DNA of 64,000 nucleotides from Pseudomonas triticicola (GCF_019145375.1 NZ_JAHSTX010000001.1:4489501-4553500); one strand, 5' to 3'. Positions 37,379 through 49,278 are shown, counted from the first letter of the stretch. A program made the numbers and translations. Notes: generated by a model not told the origin, from the sequence alone.

Positions 37379-39520
37379 ATGAGCATCAAAAAGCCTGCAC
37401 CTGCTAAAAGCGAGATGGCCGGAACCGATACCCCGGATCGCGCCAACACCAATGCCAAGCTCGACAGCCTGGAAGAATTCCGTTCCGACGCCACCGGTCA
37501 GGCACTGCGCACCAATCAGGGCGTGAAGATCGCCGACAACCAGAACACCCTCAAAGCCGGGCCGCGCGGGCCTTCGCTGCTGGAAGACTTCATCATGCGT
37601 GAAAAGATCACGCACTTTGACCATGAGCGCATTCCGGAGCGTATCGTCCATGCGCGTGGTACCGGCGCCCACGGTTTCTTTCAGACCTACGAGAACCATG
37701 CAGCGCTGACCAAGGCCGGCTTCCTACAGGATCCGGGCAAGAAAACCCCAGTATTCGTGCGCTTTTCCACGGTGCAGGGGCCACGGGGTTCCGGCGATAC
37801 CGTGCGTGACGTGCGCGGCTTTGCGGTGAAATTCTTTACCGATGAAGGCAACTTCGATTTGGTCGGCAACAACATGCCGGTGTTCTTCATTCAGGACGCG
37901 ATCAAGTTCCCGGACTTCGTCCACGCGGTGAAGCCCGAGCCGCACAACGAAATCCCCACCGGCGGCTCGGCTCACGATACGTTCTGGGATTTCGTCTCGC
38001 TGGTGCCGGAATCGGCGCACATGGTCATCTGGGCGATGTCCGACCGGGCCATCCCGAAAAGCCTGCGCAGCATGCAGGGCTTCGGCGTACACACCTTCCG
38101 CCTGATCAACGCCGAGGGCAAATCACGCTTCGTCAAATTCCACTGGCGCCCTACCGCCGGCACCTGCTCGCTGGTGTGGGACGAGGCGCAGAAGCTCGCC
38201 GGTAAAGACACCGACTACCATCGTCGCGACCTGTGGGAAGCGATCGAGATGGGCGACTACCCGGAGTGGGAACTGGGCGTACAGATCGTCGAAGAAGAGA
38301 ACGAACACGACTTTGATTTCGACATCCTCGACCCGACCAAGATCATCCCCGAAGAAATTGTCCCGATTACGCCGCTGGGCAAAATGACCCTGAACCGCAA
38401 CCCGGACAACTTCTTCGCGGAAACCGAGCAGGTCGCTTTCTGCCCTGGCCACATCGTGCCGGGTATCGACTTCTCCAACGACCCGCTGCTGCAAGGTCGG
38501 CTGTTTTCCTACACCGACACGCAGATCAGCCGACTCGGCGGGCCGAACTTTCATGAGCTGCCGATCAACCGTCCGGTGGCGCCGTTCCACAACGGCCAGC
38601 GTGATGCGCAACACCGCACCACCATCGACAAGGGTCGTGCCTCGTACGAGCCGAACTCGATCGACGGCGGCTGGCCGAAAGAAACCCCGCCGGCGGCACA
38701 GGACGGTGGTTTCGAGAGCTACCCGGAGCGCATCGACGCAGCGAAGATCCGTCAGCGCAGCGAGTCGTTCAGCGATCACTTCTCCCAGGCCCGCTTGTTC
38801 TTCAACAGCATGAGCGACCATGAGAAAGAGCACATCATCGCTGCCTACAGCTTCGAGCTGGGCAAGGTCGAGCGTGAGTTCATCCGTGCCCGTGAAGTGA
38901 ACGAGATCCTCGCCAATATCGACCTGACCCTGGCCAAACGCGTGGCGGAAAACCTCGGCTTGCCGGCGCCAGCCAAAGGCACGGTCGAAGTGCGCAAGAC
39001 CTCGCTGGAGCAATCGCCAGCGCTGAGCCAGGCCAACCTGCTGCCAGGCAATATCAAAACGCGCAAAGTGGCAATCCTTGCTGCCAACGGCGTTGATGCT
39101 GCGGCCATCGATGCGATGAAGAAAGCGCTGGAAGCCGAGGGCGCCCACGCGAAACTGCTCGGCCCGACCTCGGCGCCAGTCAAGACAGCTGACGGCAAGG
39201 CGTTGCCAGTGGATGCGTCGATGGAAGGTATGCCTTCAATCGCGTTCGATGCGGTGTTCGTACCGGGCGGCGCGGCGTCGATTACCGCGTTGAGCGGTGA
39301 CGGCGTGGCGCTGCATTATCTGCTGGAGGCCTACAAGCACCTGAAGGCGATCGCGCTGCACGGCGAGGCCAAGCAGTTGCAGGACTTGCTGAAGCTCGAC
39401 GCGGATGCGGGGTTGTTGCAGGGCGCGGATGTCGGGGCGTTGACCAAACCGTTCTTCGCCGCGATTGGCGAGCATCGGGTGTGGGCGCGGGAGCCTAAGG
39501 CCAAGGCGATTCCAGCGTAA
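37379..39520 (+). CDS. katE: Large-subunit catalase HPII
   Basis: The 713-residue monofunctional catalase has the catalytic His in RGTGAHGFF, the distal Asn in [10 protein letters not shown], and the haem-ligating Tyr in [14 protein letters not shown]-terminal flavodoxin/DJ-1-like domain (residues about 560-713, from [11 protein letters not shown]) marks the large-subunit clade. It removes H2O2 in stationary phase. The ATG at 37379 follows GAGGAG; the frame upstream is non-coding. Confidence 0.96.
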   Translation: MSIKKPAPAKSEMAGTDTPDRANTNAKLDSLEEFRSDATGQALRTNQGVKIADNQNTLKAGPRGPSLLEDFIMREKITHFDHERIPERIVHARGTGAHGFFQTYENHAALTKAGFLQDPGKKTPVFVRFSTVQGPRGSGDTVRDVRGFAVKFFTDEGNFDLVGNNMPVFFIQDAIKFPDFVHAVKPEPHNEIPTGGSAHDTFWDFVSLVPESAHMVIWAMSDRAIPKSLRSMQGFGVHTFRLINAEGKSRFVKFHWRPTAGTCSLVWDEAQKLAGKDTDYHRRDLWEAIEMGDYPEWELGVQIVEEENEHDFDFDILDPTKIIPEEIVPITPLGKMTLNRNPDNFFAETEQVAFCPGHIVPGIDFSNDPLLQGRLFSYTDTQISRLGGPNFHELPINRPVAPFHNGQRDAQHRTTIDKGRASYEPNSIDGGWPKETPPAAQDGGFESYPERIDAAKIRQRSESFSDHFSQARLFFNSMSDHEKEHIIAAYSFELGKVEREFIRAREVNEILANIDLTLAKRVAENLGLPAPAKGTVEVRKTSLEQSPALSQANLLPGNIKTRKVAILAANGVDAAAIDAMKKALEAEGAHAKLLGPTSAPVKTADGKALPVDASMEGMPSIAFDAVFVPGGAASITALSGDGVALHYLLEAYKHLKAIALHGEAKQLQDLLKLDADAGLLQGADVGALTKPFFAAIGEHRVWAREPKAKAIPA

Positions 39521-39525
39521 AAGCA

Positions 39526-39600
39526 AAAGATCGCAGCCTTCGGCAGCTCCTACAGGATGTACTCAATCCCATGTAGGAGCTGCCGGAGGCTGCGATCTTT
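39526..39600. repeat. Long inverted repeat of the AAAGATCGCAGCC...CTCCTACA family, acting as terminator
   Basis: The 29-bp arms (39526-39554 and 39572-39600) are near-perfect inverses with terminal A/T runs. The unit is common in Pseudomonas intergenic DNA. It directly abuts the stop of the convergent lipoprotein gene. Confidence 0.85.
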
Positions 39601-40314
39601 TTATGGTTTACGCGGGCTTAAAACCATCTGCGCCGGCACTGTGCGCAAGATCTGCTTCTCGATCTGCAAATCAAAATCAGGATCGAGCCTCTTGACTCGC
39701 TTGCTCAGCAAGGTCGCCAGCCAAGGATAATCTGCGGTGCGCGGCGCCTGAATGCTGACGGCACATTCGTAATTCACCACATCGGCGGCGATCGCATCGA
39801 GTTGTCGTTGCAGCTTGTGAATATCACCGATGTTCAACGCAACTGTGGTGCTCTCGGCGGTCGGGTCGATGACCTTGGCTTTCGGCCTGGCTTCGGCAGC
39901 CAGCAGTGCGGCCTCAGCCTTTTCCAGCTCGGCCTTGCGCGCTTCGGTGATCGCGCCGTTGACGCCGCCGGTCAGCGCTGGCGCCTTGGGCATCAGAGCA
40001 CGGGCGCGGCTGAGCGCGGTGGCGGCAGCGTTGACATCGCCTTTCTGCAGGACGATCTGGCTGCGGCGCAGGTACGCCTCGGCCAGTTGCCGCTGGTACT
40101 GTTCAAGGGATTGATCATTGGGGGTTGCGGCCTGCAACGCGGCCAACTGGTCTTCGGCGGTGGCCAGTTCGCTGCTGGCCAGGCTTTGCTCCAGCTGTGC
40201 GATGGCCGTAGCCCGCGCATCGGGGACTTCAGCCACCGGCGGCGTGCTTTGGCAGGCGCCCAGCAGCACTGAAAATGCGACAAGGAGCAGATAACGGGAG
40301 GCGAACGGCTTCAT
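39601..40314 (-). CDS. Lipoprotein with helical repeat-like region
   Basis: The 237-residue protein has lipobox LLGACQST after a short signal. It then has alanine-rich helices resembling tetratricopeptide hairpins (residues about 30-110: LAEAYLRRSQIVLQKGDVNAAATALSRARAL read in parts). A C-terminal domain contains VALNIGDIHKLQ and YPWLATLLSKRVKRLDPDFD. The function is unrecognised. It lies downstream of znuB in the same direction (37-bp gap) and may be part of that transcript. Confidence 0.78.
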   Translation of the reverse strand: MKPFASRYLLLVAFSVLLGACQSTPPVAEVPDARATAIAQLEQSLASSELATAEDQLAALQAATPNDQSLEQYQRQLAEAYLRRSQIVLQKGDVNAAATALSRARALMPKAPALTGGVNGAITEARKAELEKAEAALLAAEARPKAKVIDPTAESTTVALNIGDIHKLQRQLDAIAADVVNYECAVSIQAPRTADYPWLATLLSKRVKRLDPDFDLQIEKQILRTVPAQMVLSPRKP

Positions 40315-40351
40315 TCCTGCGACTCTCTAATTGCGCAAAAAGCGGCCAAGT

Positions 40352-41132
40352 CTACACCCCACGACGGGGCAGAACACAACTCAACAGAAACAGCGCGGCT
40401 GCCGCCACCACGATCGACGGGCCCGCCGGGGTGTCCTTGAACCACGACAACGCCAGCCCGCCGCACACCGCGAGCATGCCCAGCAGGCTCGCCCCCAGCG
40501 CCATCTGCTCCGGCGAACGGGCGTGACGCTGTGCCGCAGCCGCCGGGATGATCAGCAGCGAAGTGATCAGCAGCACTCCGACGATTTTCATCGCCACGGC
40601 GATCACCACCGCGATCAACAGCATCAGCGCCAAGCGTAAACCCGCAACCGGCAGGCCTTCGACCCGCGCCAGTTCTTCGTGCACGGTGACCGCCAGCAAC
40701 GGCCGCCACAGCGTCACCAGCAACACCAGCACCGCCGCAGTGCCGCCGAGAATCCACGCAAGATCGCTCGGACTGATCGCCAGCAAGTCGCCAAACAGAT
40801 AGGCCATCAGGTCGATCCGCACTTCATGCATGAAGCTTAGTACCACCAGGCCGAGAGAGAGCGTGCTCGGTGCAAGAATTCCCAGCAGTGTGTCGGATGC
40901 CAATGGCTGACGCTGTTGCAGAGTCACCAGCAACACCGCCAGCAGCAGGCAACCGACCGTCACCGCCACCGTCGGGCTGACGTCCAGCAGAAAGCCCAGC
41001 GCCACGCCGAGCAACGCAGCGTGGGACAGCGTATCGCCGAAATAGGCCATGCGCCGCCACACCACAAACGAGCCGAGCGGTCCGGCCACCAGCGCCAGGG
41101 CCAGACCTGCAAGCAGGGCATACAAAAGAAAA

Positions 41133-41140
<8 letters not shown>
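40352..41140 (-). CDS. znuB: Zinc ABC transporter permease
   Basis: The 262-residue metal-type (ABC-3) permease has about eight helices. Typical blocks are [41 protein letters not shown] and [16 protein letters not shown]. Its start lies inside the end of znuC (8-bp overlap), so the genes are co-translated. Confidence 0.93.
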
Positions 41141-41917
<777 letters not shown>

Positions 41918-41918
<1 letters not shown>

Positions 41919-42400
41919 CAGGCCCCCTGGCAACCGGCGCACAGACCAACCACTTCGACCGTCTGCGCTTCGACGATAAAACCGACGTCTTTGGCGCTGC
42001 TGATGATCGCGTCGCTGATCACTTTTTGCTCAAGTTCGATGGCGGCGTGGCACTCGCGGCAGATCAGGAACTGGCCCTGATGCGCGTGTTCAGGATGCAC
42101 GCAGCCAACGAAGGCGTTGAGCGACGAGATGCGATGGACCAGGCCGTTTTCCAGCAGGAAATCCAGTGCGCGGTACACGGTAGGCGGCGCGGCGCGGCGG
42201 CCGTCCTGCTCGCTGAGCACCGCGAGGATGTCGTAGGCACCCAGCGGCTTGTGGCTCTGCCAGACCAGTTCCAGCACACGGCGGCGCAGGGCGGTCAGAC
42301 GCAAACCTTTCTGCGCGCACAAGGTATCGGCCTCGGACAAAGCGCTGTGCACGCAATGGGAGTGGTCGTGGGGACGGCTGGCAATCGGGGTAATAGGCAT
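41918..42400 (-). CDS. zur: Zinc uptake regulator of the Fur family
   Basis: The 160-residue Fur-family repressor has a winged HTH ([36 protein letters not shown]) and metal-binding elements ([25 protein letters not shown] at the end). With zinc it represses the divergent znuA and its own zur-znuCB operon. Confidence 0.93.
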
Positions 42401-42426
42401 GAGCGGCGACGAGATTTGCTGGAGAC

Positions 42427-42439
42427 GTTATTATGTTAC
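42427..42439. promoter_or_regulatory. Possible Zur-box half in the zur/znuA divergent region
   Basis: GTTATTATGTTAC is the only AT-rich GTTAT-type element in the 66-bp gap, where a Zur operator is expected. Only one half matches the GTTAT...ATAAC palindrome, so this is tentative. Confidence 0.35.
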
Positions 42440-42466
42440 CCGTTCTCGCTTCCTTGAGTGGTCATC

Positions 42467-43387
42467 GTGTCCCGACTTTTTTCTGTTTTTGTGGCTTTTG
42501 TTGCCAGTTTTCTGCTGATCGGTACGGCTCAGGCCGAGGTCAAAGTGCTCACCAGCATTAAACCGTTGCAGCTGATTGCCGCTGCCGTGCAGGACGGCGT
42601 GGCGATTCCCGAGGTGCTGCTGCCGCCGGGTGCCTCCCCACACAATTACGCCCTGCGCCCATCCGACGTACGGAAGGTGCAGTCGGTCGATCTGCTCTAC
42701 TGGATCGGCCCGGACATGGAAGGTTTCCTGCCGCGCGTACTCGGCGGTCGCAGCCTGCCGAGCGTCGCCGTGCAGGATCTGCCGGGCCTGAAGCTGAGGC
42801 ATTTCGGCGCGGACAACCATTCCCATGCCGAAGAAGCCGACGAGCATGATCACGACCATCGCCCCGGCTCGCTGGACGCACACCTGTGGTTGTCACCGGC
42901 CAACGCGCGGGTGATCGCCGACAAAATGGCCGCCGACCTCAGCGCCGCCGACCCGGCCAATGCCCAGCGCTATCAGAGCAATGCCAAAGCCTTCGATGAA
43001 CGTCTGGATGCGCTGGACCAGCGCTTGAAGAAGCGTCTGGCCAATGTCGAAGGCAAGCCGTACTTCGTGTTTCATGAGGCGTTCGATTATTTCGAAGACG
43101 CTTACGGCCTGAAGCACGCGGGCGTGTTCGCGGTGGCCGCCGAAGTACAGCCCGGCGCCCAGCATGTGGCGGCGATGCGCAAGCGCTTGCAGGAAGTAGG
43201 CAAGACCTGTGTGTTCAGCGAACCGCCATTGCGTCCGCGCCTGGCGGAAACACTGGTGGCCGGTTTGCCAGTGAAACTGGCCGAGCTGGATGCCTTGGGT
43301 GGTTATACGCCGGCGACGGCTCAGGGTTATGAGCAGGTGCTGGAAAAACTCGGCAATGATCTGGCCGGGTGCCTGGAATCGATGTAA
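42467..43387 (+). CDS. znuA: Zinc ABC transporter substrate-binding protein
   Basis: The protein of about 306 residues has a signal peptide ending AQA|EVKVL. It has zinc-site histidines in PPGASPHNYAL, LDAHLWLSPAN and FVFHEAFDYFE, and the ZnuA-typical His/Asp loop (NHSHAEEADEHDHDH). The GTG at 42467 (MSRLFSVFVAF) is favoured by spacing from GAGTGG; GTG at 42458 adds three residues. Divergent from zur. Confidence 0.93.
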   Translation: MSRLFSVFVAFVASFLLIGTAQAEVKVLTSIKPLQLIAAAVQDGVAIPEVLLPPGASPHNYALRPSDVRKVQSVDLLYWIGPDMEGFLPRVLGGRSLPSVAVQDLPGLKLRHFGADNHSHAEEADEHDHDHRPGSLDAHLWLSPANARVIADKMAADLSAADPANAQRYQSNAKAFDERLDALDQRLKKRLANVEGKPYFVFHEAFDYFEDAYGLKHAGVFAVAAEVQPGAQHVAAMRKRLQEVGKTCVFSEPPLRPRLAETLVAGLPVKLAELDALGGYTPATAQGYEQVLEKLGNDLAGCLESM

Positions 43388-43400
43388 CAACACAAACCCT

Positions 43401-43490
43401 GTGGGAGCGAGCCTGCTCGCGAAAGCGGTGGGTCAGTCAGCAAAAATGCTGAACGGGCCGCCGCCTTCGCGAGCAGGCTCGCTCCCACAG
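43401..43490. repeat. REP palindrome pair
   Basis: GTGGGAGCGAGCCTGCTCGC (43401) and its inverse (43466-43490) between convergent znuA and thrB. Confidence 0.92.
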
Positions 43491-43515
43491 GTTCATGTTT
43501 GCTTGGCGAATCTAC

Positions 43516-44469
43516 TCAGAGGGCGAACGGCAACGGTGTATTGACCTTCTGCCGCTGCGCCAGGCGCTGCTCGAACTCCCGCGGATCGTGAATCAACACA
43601 TCCTGCCCGGCGAACTGCTCGGCGGCGATCAAGCGTGACAGCCAGAACCGCACACAGGCCACACGCAGCATCGTTGGCCACAATTCGGCTTCCGCCGCCG
43701 TGAACGGACGCAGCGCCGCGTAGGCACCGAGGAATGCTCGGGCGCGCGGGCCATCGATCACGCCCTCGTCGTCCGAACACCAGTCATTCAAGGCAATCGC
43801 CACGTCGTACAGCATCGGCCCCGAGCAGGCGTTGTAGAAGTCGATCAGCCCGGTCAGGTGGGTGCCTTCGAACATGGCGTTGTCGCGGAACAAGTCGGCG
43901 TGAATGTTCGCCCGAGGCAGCGCGAGGATCTTGTCTTTGCGCTCGGTGATCTCATCCAGCGCCTTTTGCAGCAAGGCACGCGGCTCATCGCTCAGGTGCG
44001 AGAGAAATTCAGTGCCCTCCTCCAGCATCCAGTCCAGACCACGATCGGTCTTGCGCTTGATCATGCGTTCGCCCTGAGTCGCCAGGTGCAGATGCGCCTG
44101 CAACTCGCCGACCTGCGCGCAATGCTGGGCGTTGGCGACCTTGATGTGCTTGCCCGACAGGCGCGGTTGCAGCAGCGCCGGTTTGCCTTTGAGCTCACGC
44201 AGGGCCAAGCCGTCGGTGGTGCGCAGGGCGTAAGGCACCGGCAGTTCGGCTTCGTGCAGCACGTCGAGCAGGTCGATGAAGAACGGCATCTCTTGCACCG
44301 GGCCGCGCTCAACCAGGGTCAGGACAAACTCGCCCTGCTCCAGACTGATGAAGAAATTGGTGTTTTCGCTGCCGGCGGCGATCCCCTGGAAATCAAGCAG
44401 GCGGCCGAGCCCGTAAGGGGCGAGAAAGGTTTCCAGCTCGGGCCGAGCCAGGGGAGTGAACACAGACAT
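43516..44469 (-). CDS. thrB: Homoserine kinase (APH-fold type)
   Basis: The 317-residue kinase of the aminoglycoside-phosphotransferase fold has AAGSENTNFFISLEQGEFVLTL, the catalytic NIHADLFRDNAMF and the metal-binding GLIDFYNACSGPMLYDVAIA. This is the pseudomonad ThrB type, unrelated to the GHMP-kinase ThrB of E. coli. It phosphorylates homoserine for threonine synthesis. Confidence 0.92.
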   Translation of the reverse strand: MSVFTPLARPELETFLAPYGLGRLLDFQGIAAGSENTNFFISLEQGEFVLTLVERGPVQEMPFFIDLLDVLHEAELPVPYALRTTDGLALRELKGKPALLQPRLSGKHIKVANAQHCAQVGELQAHLHLATQGERMIKRKTDRGLDWMLEEGTEFLSHLSDEPRALLQKALDEITERKDKILALPRANIHADLFRDNAMFEGTHLTGLIDFYNACSGPMLYDVAIALNDWCSDDEGVIDGPRARAFLGAYAALRPFTAAEAELWPTMLRVACVRFWLSRLIAAEQFAGQDVLIHDPREFEQRLAQRQKVNTPLPFAL

Positions 44470-44522
44470 GTCTTAACTGCCAGTACGGGCGCCGCAGCGG
44501 CGGCGCCGAGTGAATTAAAAAC

Positions 44523-44813
44523 CTACTTCCATTCGAATATCTTCCATGACGGGATCAGCATATCCGGCTGATCCGAACGGATGAAATTGGCATCCGTCCC
44601 GTCGGCGCGCACCAGAAAGTACGGCGGCGCGCCCTTTGGCGTGACTTTGATCGCATAGAGGAAACCGTTCTGGCGGTACTCCTGAATGGTCTTGTCGCCC
44701 TCCGTGCGGATAGTGACCTCGGGGTCGCCGCCCGGCGCATCATCCGCCGCCATCGCGGCCAGTGGTGAGACAGCGATCAACCCGACCAGCAGCAAGCGAT
44801 TTAACGTACGCAT
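44523..44813 (-). CDS. DUF2782 periplasmic protein
   Basis: The 96-residue protein has a signal peptide (cut near AMA|ADDA). It has the DUF2782 core VTIRTEGDKTIQEYRQNG, AIKVTPKGAPPYFLVRADG and a C-terminal WKIFEWK. The function is unknown. It lies 53 bp upstream of thrB in the same direction and is divergent from polA. Confidence 0.88.
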   Translation of the reverse strand: MRTLNRLLLVGLIAVSPLAAMAADDAPGGDPEVTIRTEGDKTIQEYRQNGFLYAIKVTPKGAPPYFLVRADGTDANFIRSDQPDMLIPSWKIFEWK

Positions 44814-44887
44814 GATAACCTTGTCCCTTTGTCGTCAACGGTCCCGCTATTCTAGCCCCGGACCCGCCGAAAAGGTTGATCCTGCTC

Positions 44888-47692
44888 ATGAGCCAAGCCC
44901 CCCTCGTCCTGGTGGACGGTTCGTCTTACCTGTACCGCGCCTTTCATGCACTGCCACCACTGACCACGTCCAAAGGCCTGCCGACCGGTGCGGTCAAAGG
45001 CGTGCTGAACATGCTCAAGAGTCTGCGCAAGCAGTACCCGGACAGCCCCTTCGCCGTAGTTTTCGACGCCAAGGGCGGGACATTTCGCGATGAGATGTAC
45101 GCCGAATACAAGGCCAACCGGCCAAGCATGCCCGATGACATGCGCGTGCAGATCGAGCCGCTGCACCAGAGCGTGATCGCCCTCGGCTTCCCGCTGCTGT
45201 GCGTGGACGGCGTCGAAGCCGACGACGTGATCGGCACCCTCGCCCGCAGCAGTGCGGCAGCAGATCGCCCGGTGATCATTTCCACCGGCGACAAGGACAT
45301 GGCGCAACTGGTCGACGGCCACATTACCTTGGTCAACACCATGTCCGGTAGCTCGATGGATGTGGAGGGCGTTAAGGAGAAATTTGGCGTCGCACCGGAG
45401 CAGATCATCGATTATCTGGCGCTGATGGGCGATTCCTCCGACAACATTCCGGGTGTGCCGGGCATCGGCCCGAAGACGGCGTCCGGCCTGCTGGTCGGCG
45501 TCAACGGCGGTCTGACCGAGCTGTACGCCAACCTCGACATCGTGCCGACCCTGCCGATCCGTGGCGCAAAAACCTTGCCGGCCAAGCTCGAAGAGCACCG
45601 GGAGATGGCTTTCCTGTCCTATCAACTGGCGACCATCAAGGTCGACGTGCCACTGGATATCGGCCTCGATGATCTGCAGATGGGCCAGGAGGATCCGGCC
45701 AAACTCTACGAGCTGTACACCCTGCTGGAATTCAAGAGCTGGCTCAATGATCTGGATCGCGATGCCAAGCGTCAGGAACTGAGCGCGGCTGCCGAACCTG
45801 CGCCCGCCCATGATCTGTTCAGCGCCCCGCAAGCCGAGGCACCTGCTGCCCCTGCCGAGGCCGCGTACGAAACCATCCTCGATCAGGCCCGCTTCGACGT
45901 CTGGCTGGAAAAATTGCGCAACGCCAAACTGATCGCCTTCGACACCGAAACCACCGGCATCGACGCGCAGCGAGCGCAACTGGTCGGTCTGTCGTTTGCG
46001 GTGCAGGCCAACGAAGCTGCGTACATCCCGCTGACCCACTCCTACATCGGCGTGCCTGAGCAGCTGGATCGCGACAGCGTGCTGCGCGCACTCAAGCCGA
46101 TTCTGGAAGATCCGAGCAAACTCAAGGTTGGCCAGCACGCCAAGTTCGACATGAACATTCTGGCCAACTGCGCCATCGGCGGCGATCAGAGTGAAGGCAT
46201 CAGCGTGCGCGGCATCGCCTTCGACACCATGCTCGAGTCCTACGTACTCAACTCCACCGCAACCCGTCACGACATGGACAGCCTCGCGCAAAAGTATCTC
46301 GACCACACCACGGTGAGCTTCCAGGACATCGCCGGCAAAGGTGCCAAGCAGCTGACCTTCGACCAGATCGCCCTGGAACAGGCCGGGCCGTACGCCGCCG
46401 AAGACGCCGACATCACCCTGCGCCTGCACCAGACCCTGTTCGACAAGCTCAGCGCGATTCCGAGCCTGGCCAGCGTGCTGACCGACATTGAGATCCCGCT
46501 GGTGCCAGTGCTGGCGCGCATCGAACGCCAGGGTGCGTTTGTCGATGCCGAGTTGCTGGGCATTCAGAGCATCGAACTGGGCAACAAAATGGTCGCGCTG
46601 GAGCGTGAAGCCTTCGAAATCGCCGGGGAAGAATTCAACCTCGGCTCGCCGAAGCAGCTGGGCGTGATTCTTTATGAAAAGCTCGGCCTGCCGGTGCTGA
46701 AGAAAACCGCCAAAGGCCAGCCGTCCACCGCTGAAGAAGTGCTGGCGAAACTCGCCGAAGACGATCACCGCTTGCCGAAGGTGCTGATGGAGCACCGCTC
46801 GATGAGCAAGTTGAAAAGCACCTACACCGATCGCCTGCCGGAGCAGATCAACCCGCGCACCGGGCGCATCCACACCTCGTATCACCAGGCTGTGGCTTCG
46901 ACCGGGCGCCTGTCCTCCAGTGATCCGAACCTGCAGAACATTCCGGTGCGCACTGCCGAAGGCCGACGCATTCGTCAGGCGTTCGTCGCACCCAAAGGCT
47001 ACAAACTGCTGGCGGCAGACTATTCGCAGATCGAACTGCGGATCATGGCGCACCTGTCCCGCGATGAAGGTCTGATGAACGCCTTCCGCAACAATCTCGA
47101 CGTGCACACTGCAACCGCTGCCGAAGTATTCAAGGTCGAGCTTGATCAAGTGACCTCCGACCAGCGCCGCAGCGCCAAGGCGATCAACTTCGGCCTGATC
47201 TACGGCATGGGCGCGCAGAAGCTCGGCAAGGACATCGGCGTCGACACCAAGACCGCCAAGGCTTACATCGACACCTACTTCGCCCGTTATCCAGGCGTGC
47301 GCGAATACATGGAGCGTACCCGCGCGCAAGCGGCGGATCAGGGTTACGTCGAAACTTTCTTCGGTCGTCGCCTGTACTTGCCGGAGATCAACTCGAACAA
47401 GCCGCAGGAACGCGCTGCTGCTGAACGTACGGCGATCAACGCGCCGATGCAGGGCACGGCAGCGGACATCATCAAGAAAGCCATGGTGGCTGTGGATCAT
47501 TGGCTGGCGACGTCGGGTCTGGACGCGCGGGTCATCCTGCAAGTGCACGACGAACTGGTGCTGGAGGTTCGCGAGGATCTGGTCGAGCAGGTCAGCGCCG
47601 AAATTCGTACGCACATGAGCGAAGCGGCGAAACTGGATGTGCCGCTGCTGGTGGAAGTTGGCGTGGGCAACAACTGGGATGAGGCGCACTGA
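44888..47692 (+). CDS. polA: DNA polymerase I
   Basis: The 934-residue protein has three domains. The 5' nuclease ([28 protein letters not shown]) spans residues 1-310. The proofreading exonuclease ([32 protein letters not shown]) spans about 325-520. The polymerase motifs are [35 protein letters not shown] and [12 protein letters not shown]. All catalytic residues look intact. The ATG at 44888 (MSQAPLVLV) was chosen over the TTG four codons earlier. A GC hairpin (47713-47733) follows. Confidence 0.97.
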   Translation: MSQAPLVLVDGSSYLYRAFHALPPLTTSKGLPTGAVKGVLNMLKSLRKQYPDSPFAVVFDAKGGTFRDEMYAEYKANRPSMPDDMRVQIEPLHQSVIALGFPLLCVDGVEADDVIGTLARSSAAADRPVIISTGDKDMAQLVDGHITLVNTMSGSSMDVEGVKEKFGVAPEQIIDYLALMGDSSDNIPGVPGIGPKTASGLLVGVNGGLTELYANLDIVPTLPIRGAKTLPAKLEEHREMAFLSYQLATIKVDVPLDIGLDDLQMGQEDPAKLYELYTLLEFKSWLNDLDRDAKRQELSAAAEPAPAHDLFSAPQAEAPAAPAEAAYETILDQARFDVWLEKLRNAKLIAFDTETTGIDAQRAQLVGLSFAVQANEAAYIPLTHSYIGVPEQLDRDSVLRALKPILEDPSKLKVGQHAKFDMNILANCAIGGDQSEGISVRGIAFDTMLESYVLNSTATRHDMDSLAQKYLDHTTVSFQDIAGKGAKQLTFDQIALEQAGPYAAEDADITLRLHQTLFDKLSAIPSLASVLTDIEIPLVPVLARIERQGAFVDAELLGIQSIELGNKMVALEREAFEIAGEEFNLGSPKQLGVILYEKLGLPVLKKTAKGQPSTAEEVLAKLAEDDHRLPKVLMEHRSMSKLKSTYTDRLPEQINPRTGRIHTSYHQAVASTGRLSSSDPNLQNIPVRTAEGRRIRQAFVAPKGYKLLAADYSQIELRIMAHLSRDEGLMNAFRNNLDVHTATAAEVFKVELDQVTSDQRRSAKAINFGLIYGMGAQKLGKDIGVDTKTAKAYIDTYFARYPGVREYMERTRAQAADQGYVETFFGRRLYLPEINSNKPQERAAAERTAINAPMQGTAADIIKKAMVAVDHWLATSGLDARVILQVHDELVLEVREDLVEQVSAEIRTHMSEAAKLDVPLLVEVGVGNNWDEAH

Positions 47693-47801
47693 GTCATTGT
47701 TGCGCAACCGTCGCCGCGACCTACCGTCGCGGCAACTGCCGGGAATCCGGCTTAGATCGAAAGGCGCTTGAGGCTATTCCAAAGCTTTTTGAAAAAAATC
47801 T

Positions 47802-47829
47802 GAACTAATCTGTCGATCGAACACTCAGA
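47802..47829 (+). promoter_or_regulatory. Candidate AlgU (sigma22) promoter of the ErsA-like sRNA
   Basis: GAACTA (47802-47807), 17 bp, TCAGA (47825-47829). It has the same spacing and -10 as the osmC promoter at 7126 and places the transcript start near 47836. Confidence 0.68.
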
Positions 47830-47835
47830 GGTACT

Positions 47836-47967
47836 GAATGGCTGGTGAAGCCCTTCGATGCTCCTATGTTGTGTTAAGTGTTGGCAGATATCTGAACCCC
47901 GCCCTAGCGGTTCGGAACTTGAACCCCGGAATTTCTCCCTCCCCAATGAAATCCGGGGCTTTTTTTT
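47836..47967 (+). ncRNA. ersA: ErsA-like regulatory sRNA (Spot 42 position)
   Basis: This lies between polA and engB, the position of ErsA in P. aeruginosa and Spot 42 in enterics. An AlgU-type promoter and a strong terminator delimit about 132 nt, close to the length known for ErsA. The terminator stem is CCCCGGAATTTC (47924-47935) pairing with GAAATCCGGGG (47948-47958), with T8. Its loop contains CTCCCTCCCC, complementary to Shine-Dalgarno sequences and a likely seed. The family is Hfq-dependent and regulates algC and biofilm genes. The 5' end is inferred. Confidence 0.72.
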
Positions 47968-48106
47968 CCAAAAAATCGGCTGTAGCGCGGCCATGCTGCG
48001 TTAAAAGCATCGCTAAAAATGCTCATTTAGGTCCCCTAAACTCCGCTTTTTAGCGCTACTTTGCCTTGCCTGGCCACACTACAACCAATTTTTCCCCATT
48101 CTGAAT

Positions 48107-48751
48107 TTACTCGGCAGCGGCCTCGGCGCCTTTGTCTGCCAGTTCCATCCAGTCGGCCAGCACAGTGTAGGCCTCTTCCAGGCCCATGCGTTTTGGTGCG
48201 GAGAACAGTTGGATGGTGATCGAGTCGCCCCAGCCTTTGCGGATTTCCGACTGTACTTTCAGCAGGGTGTTCTTGGCTGCGCCGTAGGTGAGCTTGTCGG
48301 CCTTGGTCAGCAGGATGTGCATCGGCATGCCGGCGGCGACGGCCCAGTCGAGCATCAGCAGGTCGAAGTCGGTCATCGGATGGCGGATGTCCATCATCAG
48401 AATCAGACCTTTCAAACTCTCCCGACCACCGAGGTAAGCCTCGAGGTGGCGCTGCCAGTGTTGCTTGAGCGGGATCGGTACTTTTGCATAACCGTAGCCC
48501 GGCAGGTCGACCAGACGGCGATCATCGTCTAGCTTGAAGAAGTTCAACAGCTGTGTGCGACCCGGAGTTTTCGAGGTGCGCGCCAGGCTGGCGTGGGTCA
48601 GGGTGTTCAGCGCGCTGGATTTGCCAGCGTTGGAACGACCGGCAAACGCCACTTCGAAGCCTTCGTCGTCTGGGCATTGATCGACTTTGGCGGCACTGAG
48701 CATGAACGTGGACTGTTGGCACAGGCCGAGGATGGGATTCTTGAGTTGCAT
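48107..48751 (-). CDS. engB: YihA/EngB ribosome-biogenesis GTPase
   Basis: The 214-residue GTPase has G1 [11 protein letters not shown]3 [10 protein letters not shown] and G4 LLTKADKL. It acts in 50S assembly. The start [14 protein letters not shown] (48751) fits the family; the longer frame upstream lies in the divergent promoter region. It is divergent from the cytochrome genes. Confidence 0.94.
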   Translation of the reverse strand: MQLKNPILGLCQQSTFMLSAAKVDQCPDDEGFEVAFAGRSNAGKSSALNTLTHASLARTSKTPGRTQLLNFFKLDDDRRLVDLPGYGYAKVPIPLKQHWQRHLEAYLGGRESLKGLILMMDIRHPMTDFDLLMLDWAVAAGMPMHILLTKADKLTYGAAKNTLLKVQSEIRKGWGDSITIQLFSAPKRMGLEEAYTVLADWMELADKGAEAAAE

Positions 48752-48942
48752 GGGATTTCCGATGTGGGCGGCGCCGGGATTGGGCGCGGAACGCGGTGTC
48801 GCTTCCGTTTCAGTGACGCCAGTATATAATGCCGCAGATTTTGTGTGTGCTTTGTCCCAGCGAAGGATGAAGTTCACGAGAGCGACAGACTTTGATTGCG
48901 CATTAGAACGCAGAACGCTCTCAACCCTGAAAAGGTCGTTTT

Positions 48943-49248
48943 ATGACGAAATGGCTGCTGGCTGCCGGAGTCTTGATGCCGCTTTACAGCGCACAGGCTA
49001 CACAGGATCCGGAAGCTGTGTACAACCGTGTTTGTGGTGCCTGTCATTCCGGCCAACTACCCATGGCGCCCGCAAGAGGCGATCAGGAAGCTTGGACGCC
49101 GAGGTTGGCGAAAGGTATGGGGACGCTGGTGCAACACGTGACCCAGGGTTTCAAGGCGATGCCGCCGCGTGGTTTGTGCATGGACTGCAGTGCCGAGGAT
49201 TACCAGGCCATCATCCTGTGGATGAGCGAGAGTAAGCCCGGTCCATAA
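48943..49248 (+). CDS. Cytochrome c5-family monohaem cytochrome
   Basis: The 101-residue secreted protein has a signal (cut near AQA|TQDP), the haem site VCGACH, and the distal Met in FKAMPPRG. A second Cys pair in the C-terminal region (GLCMDCSAEDY) is typical of cytochrome c5. It is a periplasmic electron carrier, 30 bp upstream of cytochrome c4 in the same direction. Confidence 0.9.
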   Translation: MTKWLLAAGVLMPLYSAQATQDPEAVYNRVCGACHSGQLPMAPARGDQEAWTPRLAKGMGTLVQHVTQGFKAMPPRGLCMDCSAEDYQAIILWMSESKPGP

Positions 49249-49278
49249 CTTAACCCTTAGCCGTAGTTGGATTAGCTG

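Noticed and set aside
44852..47707. 951-codon open frame on the minus strand covering all of polA
   Set aside because: The polA frame has complete catalytic motifs. The antisense product is His/Arg/Gln-rich without domains, a typical GC-rich shadow.
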